Notes: a model not told the origin generated them from the letters alone. A stretch of 64,000 bases of DNA from Aliivibrio sifiae (GCF_002954715.1 NZ_MSCP01000001.1:2052708-2116707), one strand, 5' to 3'; positions 18,415 to 28,656 are shown, counted from the stretch's first letter. Made by a program: numbers and translations.

Positions 18415-18442
18415 GGCCCAAAAAAAATATTTTTCTTGAGCC
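18415..18442 (-). other. Leader hairpin of the rpsP operon
   Basis: Two 13-base arms, GGCCCAAAAAAAA (18415-18427) and TTTTTCTTGAGCC (18430-18442), pair fully with two G-U pairs in the transcript. It lies between the likely start site (about 18460) and the rpsP ribosome site, 35 bases before the ATG. Its role is unknown; an autoregulatory or attenuating leader is possible. Confidence 0.6.
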
Positions 18443-18466
18443 CTCGTGCCAAAATAAAGCCCCGGA

Positions 18467-18494
18467 ATTTTACTCTTATGAGCTTTCAATGCAA
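18467..18494 (-). promoter_or_regulatory. Promoter of rpsP-rimM-trmD-rplS
   Basis: TTGCAT (18489-18494), 16 bp, TAAAAT (18467-18472) on the minus strand, followed by a GC-rich CCGGGGC discriminator typical of ppGpp-sensitive ribosomal promoters. Confidence 0.8.
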
Positions 18495-18544
18495 GGGCTT
18501 TAGCTACTTTTTCACCAATTATTTCTGTAATTAATGAAAAAATT

Positions 18545-18600
18545 GGGTAAAAAAGGTGCGCTAGGTTAAATTTATCAATAAATTAACTTGTCGCACCTTG
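18545..18600 (-). terminator. Intrinsic terminator after ffh
   Basis: AAGGTGCG and CGCACCTT enclose a second inner stem (GTTAA-TTTAT/ATAAATTTAAC), and a T6 run follows on the minus strand. The long composite stem lies 38 bp past the ffh stop. Confidence 0.8.
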
Positions 18601-18638
18601 TTATCTGATTTTTACGTTTTGAGAATGAGAATTAACTG

Positions 18639-20015
18639 TTAGCGACCAAAGCCACCCATACCGCCCATTCCACCACCCATCATTCCTTGCATATTACGCA
18701 TCATGCCTTTCATTCCCCCCTTCTGCATTTTTTTCATCATCTTCTGCATTTGAGTGAATTGTTTCAGCATACGGTTTACATCTTGTACTTGAGTACCTGA
18801 TCCCGCAGCAATACGCTTTTTACGAGAACCTTTAATTAATTCTGGGCGTTCACGTTCTTTTAATGTCATTGAGTTAATAATAGCTTCCATTTGATGGAAC
18901 ATTTTATCATCAACTTTATCTTTTACATTATCAGGTAGTTGAGACATGCCTGGAAGTTTATCCATCATGCCCATCATTCCGCCCATGTTCTTCATTTGGC
19001 CTAGTTGTTCACGAAAATCTTCAAGATCAAAGCCTTTTTTCTCTTTGAATTTTTTCGCTAACTTTTCAGCTTTCTCTTTATCTACGTTCTTTTCAAGATC
19101 TTCGATTAAAGAAAGAACATCACCCATACCTAAAATACGAGAAGCTATACGTTCCGGGTGGAAAGGTTCTAATGCGTCAGTTTTTTCACCAACACCTAAG
19201 AATTTAACAGGCTTACCAGTAATATGACGAACAGATAGTGCTGCACCACCACGAGCATCACCATCAACTTTCGTTAAGATAACCCCCGTTAACGGTAAGG
19301 TATCGCCAAATGCCTTTGCTGTATTTGCTGCATCTTGACCTGTCATTGCATCAACAACAAACAAGGTTTCAATTGGATTTACATGCGCGTGAAGCTGTTT
19401 AATTTCATCCATCATTTCGGTATCAACAGCCAAACGGCCTGCTGTATCGACAATGACTACGTCAAAAAACTTTAATTTTGCATGGCTAATTGCACCATCA
19501 ACAATATCAATTGGCTTTTGGTCTGCACTTGATGGGAAGAAATCTACATCAACTTCTGCTGCAAGTGTTTCTAGTTGTTTAATTGCAGCTGGACGATATA
19601 CATCGGCAGACACGACAAGTACTTTCTTTTTATCTCTTTCTTTTAATAGCTTAGCTAGTTTACCTGTACTCGTTGTTTTACCAGCACCTTGCAAACCTGC
19701 CATTAAGATAACCGCTGGAGGCTGACACGCTAAATTAAGAGCCTCATTAGAGTCCCCCATTATCGCTTCTAACTCAGACTGAACGATTTTTATAAATTCT
19801 TGGCCTGGCGTTAGACTTTTTGAAACCTCTACACCAACCGCATTTTCTTTTACTCGTTTAACAAAATCACGAACAACAGGTAAAGCAACATCGGCCTCTA
19901 GTAGAGCCATACGTACTTCACGCAGTGTTTCTTTAATGTTGTCTTCCGTTAATCGACCTTTACCACTGATATTTTTCAGTGTTTTGGATAGTCTATCCGT
20001 TAAATTATCAAACAT
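18639..20015 (-). CDS. ffh: Signal recognition particle GTPase Ffh
   Basis: Binds 4.5S RNA and delivers membrane-protein nascent chains to FtsY. The 458 residues show the N domain, the G domain with GLQGAGKTTSTGKLA, DTAGR and TKVDG, and the methionine-rich M domain. The C-terminus is very rich in Met and Gly (MQKMMKKMQKGGMKGMM then GGGMGGMGG). Divergent from ypjD, as in E. coli. Confidence 0.98.
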   Translation of the reverse strand: MFDNLTDRLSKTLKNISGKGRLTEDNIKETLREVRMALLEADVALPVVRDFVKRVKENAVGVEVSKSLTPGQEFIKIVQSELEAIMGDSNEALNLACQPPAVILMAGLQGAGKTTSTGKLAKLLKERDKKKVLVVSADVYRPAAIKQLETLAAEVDVDFFPSSADQKPIDIVDGAISHAKLKFFDVVIVDTAGRLAVDTEMMDEIKQLHAHVNPIETLFVVDAMTGQDAANTAKAFGDTLPLTGVILTKVDGDARGGAALSVRHITGKPVKFLGVGEKTDALEPFHPERIASRILGMGDVLSLIEDLEKNVDKEKAEKLAKKFKEKKGFDLEDFREQLGQMKNMGGMMGMMDKLPGMSQLPDNVKDKVDDKMFHQMEAIINSMTLKERERPELIKGSRKKRIAAGSGTQVQDVNRMLKQFTQMQKMMKKMQKGGMKGMMRNMQGMMGGGMGGMGGFGR

Positions 20016-20166
20016 ATTCTTGCGCCTACTTTGCGACCATATCTCGATTATACCTAAATCTGAGACGTTATAATTAAAATTTTTTATACTAACTGAATCA
20101 CACCTACCGAGATGGCCCTCTAAAGGGTATAATCAAATTGTTGATAAATTGGATGATCAGTGAATT

Positions 20167-20961
20167 ATGGATACCATTACAGCAATCAGTGCTGCACTTT
20201 TTTACTTTCTTGCATTAGCTTTTATTGTTCCAGGCTTAGCAGGTCAAAATAAAATTCAAACAAATGTTGTATTTATATGCGCATCACTTGCGTTACTTGT
20301 ACATGCCTGGCAATTAAAAGAACTGATCTTAAATAGCTTTGGACAGAACCTAAGTATTCTAAATGTTGCGTCTCTAATTAGCTTTATTATCTCTTTAGTA
20401 ATGAGCGCTTCCATGCTCAAATTTAGAGTCTGGTTTATTTTGCCCGTAGTTTACAGCTTTTCTGCAATAAACTTACTGGCCGCCACCTTTTTACCGGGCG
20501 CTTTCATTACTCATTTAGAAACGCACCCAAGTCTATTAATTCATATATCGTTAGCATTATTTGCATACTCAACATTAATGATCGCGACACTTTATGCTCT
20601 GCAACTTGCTTGGCTTGATCATAAACTAAAAAGCAAGAAGTCATTAACTCTTAATCCAAACCTTCCTCCTTTAATGATGGTGGAACGTCAACTTTTCAAG
20701 ATCATTCTTGTCGGTTTAGCTCTACTAACATTAACTTTATTGACAGGCCTCACATTCATTCAAGATATGGTCGCCCAAGGAAAAACGCATAAAGCGGTAC
20801 TTTCTTTCTTCGCTTGGATCATCTACGCCGTATTAACTTGGGGCCATTATCGTCAAGGTTGGCGTGGACAAAAAGCATTATGGTTTAGCCTTTCTGGTGC
20901 ATTTTTACTTACCCTTGCTTATTTCGGTAGTCGTTTTGTTCAAGAAATCATTTTGACTTAA
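20167..20961 (+). CDS. ypjD: Inner membrane protein YpjD (CcsA/HemX-like cytochrome c assembly fold)
   Basis: A 264-residue polytopic protein with about eight hydrophobic segments, belonging to the CcsA/ResC-like family. The conserved histidine region HISLALFAYSTLMIATLYALQL and a second WGHYRQGWRGQKALW block are seen. E. coli ypjD also lies next to ffh and yfjD. Its biochemical role is not established; the family fold suggests haem handling, but this is inference. Confidence 0.88.
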   Translation: MDTITAISAALFYFLALAFIVPGLAGQNKIQTNVVFICASLALLVHAWQLKELILNSFGQNLSILNVASLISFIISLVMSASMLKFRVWFILPVVYSFSAINLLAATFLPGAFITHLETHPSLLIHISLALFAYSTLMIATLYALQLAWLDHKLKSKKSLTLNPNLPPLMMVERQLFKIILVGLALLTLTLLTGLTFIQDMVAQGKTHKAVLSFFAWIIYAVLTWGHYRQGWRGQKALWFSLSGAFLLTLAYFGSRFVQEIILT

Positions 20962-21062
20962 TACTGATAATCCACTCATTTTTCACAATCAAAATTGACA
21001 TTTTTATTGTTAGTATTGATAAATACACTTTATTACTATTTTTAAATTGAGGATTTAGACAC

Positions 21063-22340
21063 TTGGACGACATATCAACCGGCGCCCTATTTACTCTACT
21101 TGCTGTACTTATTGTTATCTCAGGTTACTTCTCAAGCTCAGAAACGGGCATGATGTCGTTAAACCGCTACCGCCTAAAGCACTTATCCAATCAGGGTCAT
21201 AAAGGTGCGAAACGTGTTGAAAAGTTATTAAGTCGTCCTGACCGTCTTATCGGACTTATCCTTATTGGCAATAACCTCGTTAATATTCTTGCTTCTGCAA
21301 TAGCGACAATCCTTGGTATGCGTCTTTATGGTGATTATGGTGTCGCAATTGCTACAGGCATACTGACACTTGTTATTCTTGTTTTTGCTGAAGTAACCCC
21401 AAAAACTCTTGCGGCTATGTACCCAGAGCGAGTGTCTTACAGTAGTAGTATTGTCTTAAATGTATTAATGAAACTCCTTTCTCCATTAGTCATATTAGTT
21501 AACTTTATTACAAATGGTTTCTTGAAGATCTTAGGGCTTGGAAACCGCAATGATGATAAAGACAATCTGAGTTCAGAAGAACTTCGAACAGTCGTACATG
21601 AGGCAGGTGGTCTAATTCCTCGCCGACATCAAGATATGTTAATTTCAATTCTAGACCTAGAACATGTCACTGTGAATGACATAATGGTCCCTCGTAGCGA
21701 AATTACAGGCATCGATATTAATGACGATTGGAAATCCATTTCTCGCCAATTAGCTCATTCCCCTCATGGACGTATCGTTCTGTATCGAGATCAAATTGAT
21801 GAAGTGGTTGGCATGCTTCGTTTACGTGAATCTTACCGATTGATGCTTGAAAAAAATGAAATGACAAAAGAAACACTATTACGAGCAGCTGATGAGATTT
21901 ATTTCATCCCAGAAGCAACACCACTAAACAGCCAATTACTAAAATTTCAACGTAATAAAGAACGTATTGGACTTGTCGTAGATGAATATGGTGACATCCA
22001 AGGATTAATTACATTAGAAGATATCTTGGAAGAAATTGTTGGTGAATTTACAACGTCAATGGCACCAAGCTTAGCCGAAGAAATAACACCTCAACCAGAT
22101 GGTAGTTTCATGATTGAAGGCAGTGCTAATATCCGAGATATAAATAAAGGCTTGAAATGGGATTTACCCACAGATGGTCCAAGAACGTTAAATGGATTAA
22201 TTTTGGAACACCTAGAGGAAATACCAGAGACAGATATCAGTCTTGAAATTGATCAGCACAATATGAAAATTATTGCTGTTGAAGAAAACAAAATCAATTT
22301 AGTTAAAGTATTTCCAACACCTGAAGAAGAAACAAAATAA
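21063..22340 (+). CDS. yfjD: CNNM/CBS/CorC-domain membrane protein (YfjD family)
   Basis: A 425-residue protein with a DUF21 (CNNM) membrane domain (about 1-180, three to four helices, with the YFSSSETGMMSLNRYRL signature), a pair of CBS domains (about 200-325, VPRSEI and VDEYGDIQGLITLEDILEEIVGE) and a C-terminal CorC_HlyC domain. Homologues act in magnesium/cobalt efflux or tolerance. The start is TTG with GAGG ten bases upstream; the N-terminus aligns with E. coli YfjD, which supports this choice. Located 101 bp after ypjD and probably in the same unit or a nearby one. Confidence 0.93.
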   Translation: MDDISTGALFTLLAVLIVISGYFSSSETGMMSLNRYRLKHLSNQGHKGAKRVEKLLSRPDRLIGLILIGNNLVNILASAIATILGMRLYGDYGVAIATGILTLVILVFAEVTPKTLAAMYPERVSYSSSIVLNVLMKLLSPLVILVNFITNGFLKILGLGNRNDDKDNLSSEELRTVVHEAGGLIPRRHQDMLISILDLEHVTVNDIMVPRSEITGIDINDDWKSISRQLAHSPHGRIVLYRDQIDEVVGMLRLRESYRLMLEKNEMTKETLLRAADEIYFIPEATPLNSQLLKFQRNKERIGLVVDEYGDIQGLITLEDILEEIVGEFTTSMAPSLAEEITPQPDGSFMIEGSANIRDINKGLKWDLPTDGPRTLNGLILEHLEEIPETDISLEIDQHNMKIIAVEENKINLVKVFPTPEEETK

Positions 22341-22347
22341 ACTTCAT

Positions 22348-22386
22348 AAAAAAGCCCGTATTAGTTCACTAATACGGGCTTTTTTA
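22348..22386. terminator. Bidirectional terminator between the yfjD-like gene and luxS
   Basis: AAAAAAGCCCGTATTAGT and its complement form an 18 bp perfect stem with a two-base centre and T tracts on both strands, between convergent genes. Confidence 0.95.
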
Positions 22387-22404
22387 GATCATAAATAAAT
22401 CAAA

Positions 22405-22923
22405 CTAATTAACTGATAGCTCTTTTAGCATTGAATCAGGTAGTGCAAGTTCATCATTTTTATTAACTCGAATACCAGAAGCTAAAATAGCAGTAGCAAT
22501 TGCTTTAGCTTCTTCTAATGAATGCATTGCATACGTACCACACTGATATTCGTTTAATTCAGGAATTTTGTTTTGAGCTTCCACCTTTAATACATCTTCC
22601 ATCGATGCTATCCAAGCATTTGCCACTGTTTGTTCTACTGGTGTTCCAATCAAACTCATGTAGAAACCAGTACGGCAGCCCATTGGTGAGATATCAATAA
22701 TTTCCACTTCGGCACCATTCAAATGATTACGCATAAAACCAGCATATAAATGCTCTAAGGTATGAATGCCTTTTTCAGACAAGATATCTTTATTTGGGGC
22801 TGTAAATCGTAAATCGAATACTGTAATCGTATCACCTTTCGGTGTTTGCATTGTTTTTGCTACACGAACAGCAGGCGCTTCCATACGAGTATGATCAACG
22901 GTGAAGCTATCTAATAATGGCAT
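22405..22923 (-). CDS. luxS: S-ribosylhomocysteine lyase LuxS (autoinducer-2 synthesis)
   Basis: Splits S-ribosylhomocysteine to homocysteine and DPD, the precursor of AI-2; part of the activated methyl cycle. All key residues of the 172-aa protein are intact: H54, E57 and H58 in HTLEH, catalytic Cys83 in MGCRTGFY and zinc ligand Cys128 in QCGTY. In vibrios AI-2 is a quorum signal sensed by LuxP/LuxQ. It follows the SLT lipoprotein by 30 bp, and the two probably share a transcript. The neighbour gshA fits sulfur amino acid metabolism. Confidence 0.98.
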   Translation of the reverse strand: MPLLDSFTVDHTRMEAPAVRVAKTMQTPKGDTITVFDLRFTAPNKDILSEKGIHTLEHLYAGFMRNHLNGAEVEIIDISPMGCRTGFYMSLIGTPVEQTVANAWIASMEDVLKVEAQNKIPELNEYQCGTYAMHSLEEAKAIATAILASGIRVNKNDELALPDSMLKELSVN

Positions 22924-22953
22924 AATTTAATCCTTTAATTTATAAATGGTGAC

Positions 22954-23553
22954 TTACCACCACCAACTACTTTGTCTTTCAAGCTCAGCTTTACATTGTT
23001 TTAATTGCCAGCCATAAGTTTTCGCTTGAGACTCAACTCTACGTGCTATCTTAATCAATTGCGGCTTACTTTGATAGCTCTTACGTTTATAACCACCACG
23101 CCCCTCATGATAAGCAAGGTATTGGCTATAAGGGTCCCACTTTGAGATACCTAATTGCTTTTGCGAACCATCGGTATACCAGCCAATAAACATAATAGCA
23201 TCATCAAAGCTACTTCTTGAGCCACCACCCGTTGCATCTTCATACTCACCCCATACAGGATCTTGTGCTTGAGCATACCCATAAGCAGAACTTGGACGGC
23301 TCCATGGTATAAACCCTAACAACTTAGTTCTTGGCGGGCGAACATCTGAACGAAAACTACTTTCTTGCTTCATTATCGCCATAGCAACATTGATTGGCGT
23401 ACCATACTCTTCCGTCATGTCTTTTGCATCATCATACCAACCGCTTTTTTCACGAAAGATATCGCATAAATTATCCTGCTTCGTTGGTGGCGTTGTAGCA
23501 CAACCAGATAGCATGAGTAATGCTACTGTTGGAATTAAAAACTTATAGTTCAT
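22954..23553 (-). CDS. Lipoprotein with transglycosylase SLT domain
   Basis: A 199-residue putative outer-membrane-attached lytic transglycosylase. The start at 23553 gives a lipoprotein signal with lipobox LSGC (Cys18). A lysozyme-like SLT domain follows: MAIMKQESSFRSD carries the expected catalytic Glu, then SAYGYAQAQDPVW and YLAYHEGRGGY. A longer frame to 23586 lacks a signal at its end. It is between gshA and luxS, an order I recall from other vibrios. There is a terminator hairpin before it (23565-23600), so it and luxS probably have a separate promoter. Its substrate specificity is unknown. Confidence 0.87.
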   Translation of the reverse strand: MNYKFLIPTVALLMLSGCATTPPTKQDNLCDIFREKSGWYDDAKDMTEEYGTPINVAMAIMKQESSFRSDVRPPRTKLLGFIPWSRPSSAYGYAQAQDPVWGEYEDATGGGSRSSFDDAIMFIGWYTDGSQKQLGISKWDPYSQYLAYHEGRGGYKRKSYQSKPQLIKIARRVESQAKTYGWQLKQCKAELERQSSWWW

Positions 23554-23564
23554 ATATTTACTCA

Positions 23565-23600
23565 ATAAAAAAGCACTGCTACCCATAGAATAACAGTGCT
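23565..23600 (-). terminator. Intrinsic terminator after gshA
   Basis: AGCACTG/CAGTGCT stem on the minus strand followed by T6. It lies between gshA and the SLT lipoprotein, only 12 bp before the latter's start. Confidence 0.75.
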
Positions 23601-23618
23601 CTATAATTTCAGATGTCG

Positions 23619-25184
23619 TTACTTCAAATAACTGAAATAATCTTCTAAATATTCAGAAAAGGATTGCTTATCGTTAGATTCAATCTCTTTCTGAGCAAGA
23701 ATAGAGCGTTCAACTTCTGCATCTAACTCTTCTTTTGTATAGAAGCTGTATTGATGATTAAGGTGTGTTTCACGATGCTGAACCGCAAGATCACAACCTA
23801 TTTTACCAATACCACCACCCTTTTTAGTTTCTGCAAGCAGACGACCTGAAATGGTTAACTCAGGATCTTCAATCATTGCAGTTAAACGCTGATGAGTTTG
23901 TTGGTATTCATCATCGCCATTAACTGAATCCATCTCTTTAGCAATAAGAAGCAAATCATCAAAAACACGCTCCGCCCATGCTTTTTGAGTAAGCTTTTCA
24001 CCTTGGCAACCAATTTGAAGCTCTAGCCCAGGTTTACGGCCTTTCTCAATAATCTTATTCCAATTATCTTTCCAACAAGCCATTTCACCGTCATTCATTG
24101 GTGCTGAATCTGTTAATACTGCCCAAGTTAAAAATAGGTCAAGGAAACGCACTTGGTCCTTATCAACACCAACTGAACTGAATGGATTCACATCTAATGA
24201 ACGAACTTCAATGTATTCAACACCTGAACGCTCTAATGCTTCTGATGGGCGCTCGCCCGATTTTGCTACGCGTTTAGGTCTAATTGGTGCATATAATTCA
24301 TTTTCAATTTGAAGTACATTGGCATTCAATTGAATATGCTTTTCGCCATCTTTTAGTCCAATTTTAGCAAACTCAGCAGATGGGGTGCGAATCGCTTTAT
24401 TTAAGCCTTCAACATATTCATCTACACTGTTTAGGCTAATTTTTAAATCACTTTGAGCGTCATTAGTATATCCAAGATCACTTAAGCGCAGCGAAGTTGC
24501 ATATGGTAAATACAATGTATTACCTAAAGATTCAAACTCCATTGACGTTTCACGTCCTTGAATAAATGAACTACATAATGCAGGCGATGCACCAAAGAAA
24601 TAAGGAATTAACCAACCAAAGCGGTAATAGTTACGAATAAGGCTAAAGTACGCATCAGACACAGAGGATTGTCTATCTTCCTCTGTTTGCTCACCAAATA
24701 ATTCATCCCAAAATTGTGTTGAGAAAGAAAAATTAAAATGCACTCCCGAAATGACCTGCATAACGCTGCCATAGCGACGCTTAAGGCCTTCACGATATGT
24801 TGTTTTTAATTGACCTACATTCGACTCACCATATTGAGCCAATGTGATATCGTCGTCTTTAATAACAAAGCACGGCATTGATAATGGCCAAAGCTTCTCT
24901 TCGCCCATATGAGATACGGTGTAATGATGCACATCTTCAAGCTGATTAATCACAGTATCGACATCATTCGATACTGGTGTAATAAACTCTAATAAAGATT
25001 CTGCAAAATCTGTTGTTATGTATTTATGAGTTAATGCTGAACCTACGCCTACTGGATGCGGCCTTGAAGAAAGCGATCCGCCAAGAGTAAATCTTAGGGT
25101 CTCTCTTTCAATTCCTCGGCCTGCTTTTTTAAATGCCTGAGGATTGGAAGCGACTTTCTGTAATCGGTTGATAAATTCGGTCAA
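23619..25184 (-). CDS. gshA: Glutamate-cysteine ligase
   Basis: ATP-dependent first step of glutathione synthesis, joining the gamma-carboxyl of Glu to Cys. The 521 residues fit the gammaproteobacterial type (about 518). Typical blocks are [32 protein letters not shown], and [18 protein letters not shown]. Followed by a terminator, so it is probably monocistronic. Confidence 0.97.
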   Translation of the reverse strand: MTEFINRLQKVASNPQAFKKAGRGIERETLRFTLGGSLSSRPHPVGVGSALTHKYITTDFAESLLEFITPVSNDVDTVINQLEDVHHYTVSHMGEEKLWPLSMPCFVIKDDDITLAQYGESNVGQLKTTYREGLKRRYGSVMQVISGVHFNFSFSTQFWDELFGEQTEEDRQSSVSDAYFSLIRNYYRFGWLIPYFFGASPALCSSFIQGRETSMEFESLGNTLYLPYATSLRLSDLGYTNDAQSDLKISLNSVDEYVEGLNKAIRTPSAEFAKIGLKDGEKHIQLNANVLQIENELYAPIRPKRVAKSGERPSEALERSGVEYIEVRSLDVNPFSSVGVDKDQVRFLDLFLTWAVLTDSAPMNDGEMACWKDNWNKIIEKGRKPGLELQIGCQGEKLTQKAWAERVFDDLLLIAKEMDSVNGDDEYQQTHQRLTAMIEDPELTISGRLLAETKKGGGIGKIGCDLAVQHRETHLNHQYSFYTKEELDAEVERSILAQKEIESNDKQSFSEYLEDYFSYLK

Positions 25185-25270
25185 AATACATTCTCGCTAT
25201 TGAGGTAAGTTCAACATAATGTTGATTTATATCTTGGGATATTAGCAAATTTTAATAACGATTGGATACG

Positions 25271-25307
25271 AAAAAACGGCAATATACGCTTGATATTGCC
25301 GTTTTTC
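25271..25307 (-). terminator. Intrinsic terminator after the M16 peptidase gene
   Basis: AAAAACGGCAATAT and ATATTGCCGTTTTT form a perfect stem around a seven-base loop; the T tract continues on the minus strand. Confidence 0.92.
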
Positions 25308-25316
25308 TAACAATAA

Positions 25317-28169
25317 TTACTCCTTAGGAGCTATCAACTCAACCGGTAATCCTAGTGTTTTCAATTTTGGAGTTAATGCTTTTTTATCTCCGACGACAAT
25401 AATTTGATATTTTGTAGGATCAAACCACTTCGTTGCTAAATCATTAAATTCATCACGACCCAAAGTCGCAATTAATTCATTTTGTTCATCAATAAAATCA
25501 GCGTCTAACGAGTACGTTAGTATTTTACCTAATAAATTTGCTTTCTGACTTGGTGTTTCATACTTCAACGCATCTTGTTGACCTACTGCCAAACGCATAA
25601 AGTTAAGTTCATCCATAGTCATACCATCGTTAGCAAATTTCCGCATCTCTGCGGTAAATTCTTTGATTGATTCAAGCGTCACATCTGCGCGTACTTGAGC
25701 ATAAAAAATGGACATACCAACTTCTTTATTTCCCGTTAGATAACCACCCGCGCCATAGGTATACCCTTTATCTTCGCGAAGGTTTTGATTAATTCGGCTA
25801 TTGAAATTTCCACCTAAATTAAAATTTGCAAGTTGCGTTTCAAATAGTTCCCCCGTTGCATCAAAAGGCATACCTTGTCGAACAAAACGAATCACACTTT
25901 GAGGTGCATTAGGTTTATCAATTAAATATACTTTTTGTTGAGTTAACGTTGGTAATTTTTGTGGTGCTAACAATTGTGGTGCTTCACCTTTCCACAGAGA
26001 AAGAAAAGAGAGTTTTGATATCAAATCTGATTTATTGATATCTCCAACTGACACGACTTGCGTTCCTACTGGTGTGTAGTTTTCTTTATAAAAACGTTTT
26101 ACATCATCTAGAGTAAGGTTTTTTACCGAAGCAATCGTTCCATCAGGTGAGCGATCAAATATTGTTCCTTTAAACAAAACTTCTCTCGTAGCTTGAGAGG
26201 CTAACCATGATGGTTTTTGATGGCTATAAACCAAACCTTCTACAGCTTGTTTTTGCAAACGTTCAAAGTCAGCTTGCTTAAATGCAGGAGAAAACAGCAT
26301 TTCATTTACAATAGATAATGTTTCATCTAAATTTTTTGTTAATGAAGATACGGAAATTCCAGTCGTGTAGCTACCAGAGTTAAACGAAATACCGCTACCT
26401 AGTTTATCTAAACGTTTCTGAAGCGCTTCTGAACTTGAGGTCGTGGTCCCTTCTTCCATCATAGCAGCAGTTAGTGACGCTAAACCTTCCTGACCTCTTG
26501 GAACGTAACGATTACCAGCAGGAATTGATATTTGTAATTGAACCGTTGGTGTTTCAATTGCTTCAGAGCCTAAAACTTCAATACCGTTAGCTAATTGCGC
26601 ACGGAAAATATCTGGCGTTTTAGCCGTAACCCCCTTTGATGGTAACGGCATAACTGAACGATCAAAATCATCAACTGCTTTACGTACATCTAAACTACTG
26701 TCATCAATTTTCTTGTATTCAGGTAAGTCGCGTTTTGGGGTTATAAAGTTAGGTGCTTTAACTTGCAGTTGTGTTTTTCCTTTTGGAACCACACTTAACG
26801 TTACTTTATATTTATTAGCAATATACATATCAAAAGCTTGAGAAACTTTCTCTGGAGTAACCGCTTTAAGTTCAGCCAATTGTTTTTCTAGCTGATCAGG
26901 GTTGCCATAAAAAGTTTCATTAGATGCGAGTTGAGATACTTTTCCTGAGACTGATTGCAGACCAAAAATAGCTCCTGCTTCTGCACTGCCTTGGACTTCA
27001 GCAAGATCTTCTTGTGATACGCCTTCTTTTTCAAATTTATCTAATACATCCATCACTTCTTTATATGCGGTAGCAAGATCATTCTTATCGCTAGAATCTG
27101 TCATCGCATAAACATACATAGTACAAGACAGCTCTGCACAATCATGGAAAGCACCTGCATCAACAACTTTACCAGTCTTCACTAGGTCTTGATAAAGTAA
27201 ACTCGTTTTACCATCACCAAGTAAGGTTGCTAACATATCAAGGCTAGCTTCCGTTTTTTCACCGCGATACGTTGTTGGCCAACCAATCATAACCATCGGT
27301 TGCTGAATTCTATCTTCCAAAGTAATAAAACGATTCTCAGTCAGAGTGACTGGTTGCTTCGGTGCATTTTCAACTTCTGGCCCACGAGGAATTGACCCAA
27401 AGTATTTATTTACCCACTCTAGTGTTTGCTTACTATCTAAATCACCACCAATGGTAATAACCGCGTTATTTGGGCCGTACCAACGTAAAAAGAATGCTTT
27501 AAGATCATTCACATCTACACGATCTAAGTCTTCAACATAACCAATAGTCTGCCATGAGTAAGGATGGTCTTGTGGAAACAAAGCCTCTCCCATGCGCTCA
27601 TAAATCAATCCATAAGGGCGATTATCATAATTTTGACCGCGTTCGTTCTTAACCGTGCTACGCTGAATTTCAAATTTCTTTTGAGAGACGGCATCAATTA
27701 AAAAGCCCATACGATCAGACTCTAACCAAAGCATTTTCTCTAATTGATTCGCAGGAACCGTTTCAAAATAATTGGTTCTATCACGATTAGTGGTGCCATT
27801 TAACGTACCACCTGCTTCTGTGATAATTTTAAAGTGCTGTTGGTCACCCACATTTTCAGAGCCTTGGAACATCATATGCTCAAAGAAATGCGCAAAGCCT
27901 GATTTACCAATATCTTCTCGTGCAGAACCTACATGATAAGTAACGTCAACATGTACTAATGGATCTGAATGATCTGGACTAAGAATAACGGTTAACCCAT
28001 TCTCTAATGTGTATTTCTGATAAGGAATTACCGTTGTCCCTTCCTTTGGCAATACTTGCTCAACTAAAGTCACACCTTGTGGTAAGTCAGAGCTTTTTGG
28101 TGCTTCAAATTCAGAATTACTGCAACCCGCTAGAGCCAGTACTATTGAGAGACCTAATAATTTTTTCAT
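25317..28169 (-). CDS. M16 (pitrilysin/insulinase) zinc protease, lipoprotein
   Basis: A 950-residue periplasmic or membrane-attached zinc protease made of four M16 repeats. The signal peptide MKKLLGLSIVLALAGC ends in a lipobox with Cys16. The inverted zinc motif HFFEH lies in the first repeat; the second half lacks it, as is usual for the structural half. The upstream extension of the frame to 28292 overlaps yqaA and is not used. It starts eight bp after yqaA and is probably cotranscribed with it. Substrates are unknown. Confidence 0.92.
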   Translation of the reverse strand: MKKLLGLSIVLALAGCSNSEFEAPKSSDLPQGVTLVEQVLPKEGTTVIPYQKYTLENGLTVILSPDHSDPLVHVDVTYHVGSAREDIGKSGFAHFFEHMMFQGSENVGDQQHFKIITEAGGTLNGTTNRDRTNYFETVPANQLEKMLWLESDRMGFLIDAVSQKKFEIQRSTVKNERGQNYDNRPYGLIYERMGEALFPQDHPYSWQTIGYVEDLDRVDVNDLKAFFLRWYGPNNAVITIGGDLDSKQTLEWVNKYFGSIPRGPEVENAPKQPVTLTENRFITLEDRIQQPMVMIGWPTTYRGEKTEASLDMLATLLGDGKTSLLYQDLVKTGKVVDAGAFHDCAELSCTMYVYAMTDSSDKNDLATAYKEVMDVLDKFEKEGVSQEDLAEVQGSAEAGAIFGLQSVSGKVSQLASNETFYGNPDQLEKQLAELKAVTPEKVSQAFDMYIANKYKVTLSVVPKGKTQLQVKAPNFITPKRDLPEYKKIDDSSLDVRKAVDDFDRSVMPLPSKGVTAKTPDIFRAQLANGIEVLGSEAIETPTVQLQISIPAGNRYVPRGQEGLASLTAAMMEEGTTTSSSEALQKRLDKLGSGISFNSGSYTTGISVSSLTKNLDETLSIVNEMLFSPAFKQADFERLQKQAVEGLVYSHQKPSWLASQATREVLFKGTIFDRSPDGTIASVKNLTLDDVKRFYKENYTPVGTQVVSVGDINKSDLISKLSFLSLWKGEAPQLLAPQKLPTLTQQKVYLIDKPNAPQSVIRFVRQGMPFDATGELFETQLANFNLGGNFNSRINQNLREDKGYTYGAGGYLTGNKEVGMSIFYAQVRADVTLESIKEFTAEMRKFANDGMTMDELNFMRLAVGQQDALKYETPSQKANLLGKILTYSLDADFIDEQNELIATLGRDEFNDLATKWFDPTKYQIIVVGDKKALTPKLKTLGLPVELIAPKE

Positions 28170-28177
28170 TTTAGTTC

Positions 28178-28609
28178 CTATAAAATCCCATTTACTGCGA
28201 GCGATAAAAGAAGATACCGTGCAGCCTTTCCTATCCCAATTAAGATTACGCATGGCCAGAATTTCATTCGTAACCATCCGGCAGCGAGACAAAGAGGATC
28301 ACCTATAACAGGTAACCAACTGAACAATAACGTCCAATAACCGTACGTTTTGATCCATTGAATGGCTTTATGACCATGTTTCTGTGAAGAAGTTTTATCA
28401 GGAAGTAACAAACCAATCCAATAATTTGTCATTCCTCCTAAAGTATTTCCCAATGTTGCAACGATTATAACGGTCCACATTGAAAAGCTGTCTAGTTTTA
28501 ATGTCGCAATTAAGCTTGCTTCAGAGGCGCCAGGAAGTAAGGTGGCGCTTAAAAATCCGGAACTAAATAATACCCATAATGCTGAATCTGCATTGAACCA
28601 ATCAAACAT
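28178..28609 (-). CDS. yqaA: DedA/SNARE-associated family membrane protein (YqaA)
   Basis: A 143-residue inner membrane protein, about the length of E. coli YqaA, with about four hydrophobic segments and the DedA-like stretch FLSATLLPGASEA followed by the GNTLGGMTNYWIG motif. DedA relatives take part in lipid carrier recycling; YqaA itself is uncharacterised. It starts the short yqaA-M16 peptidase unit and follows the oad operon, which ends with a terminator at 28658. Confidence 0.88.
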   Translation of the reverse strand: MFDWFNADSALWVLFSSGFLSATLLPGASEASLIATLKLDSFSMWTVIIVATLGNTLGGMTNYWIGLLLPDKTSSQKHGHKAIQWIKTYGYWTLLFSWLPVIGDPLCLAAGWLRMKFWPCVILIGIGKAARYLLLSLAVNGIL

Positions 28610-28656
28610 GACTGAATTAATTCCATTGATGATTTATATTGCTACAGCATAAAATA

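Noticed and set aside
28170-28292. N-terminal extension of the M16 peptidase
   Set aside because: It lies inside yqaA on the same strand in another frame; the lipoprotein signal begins at 28169.
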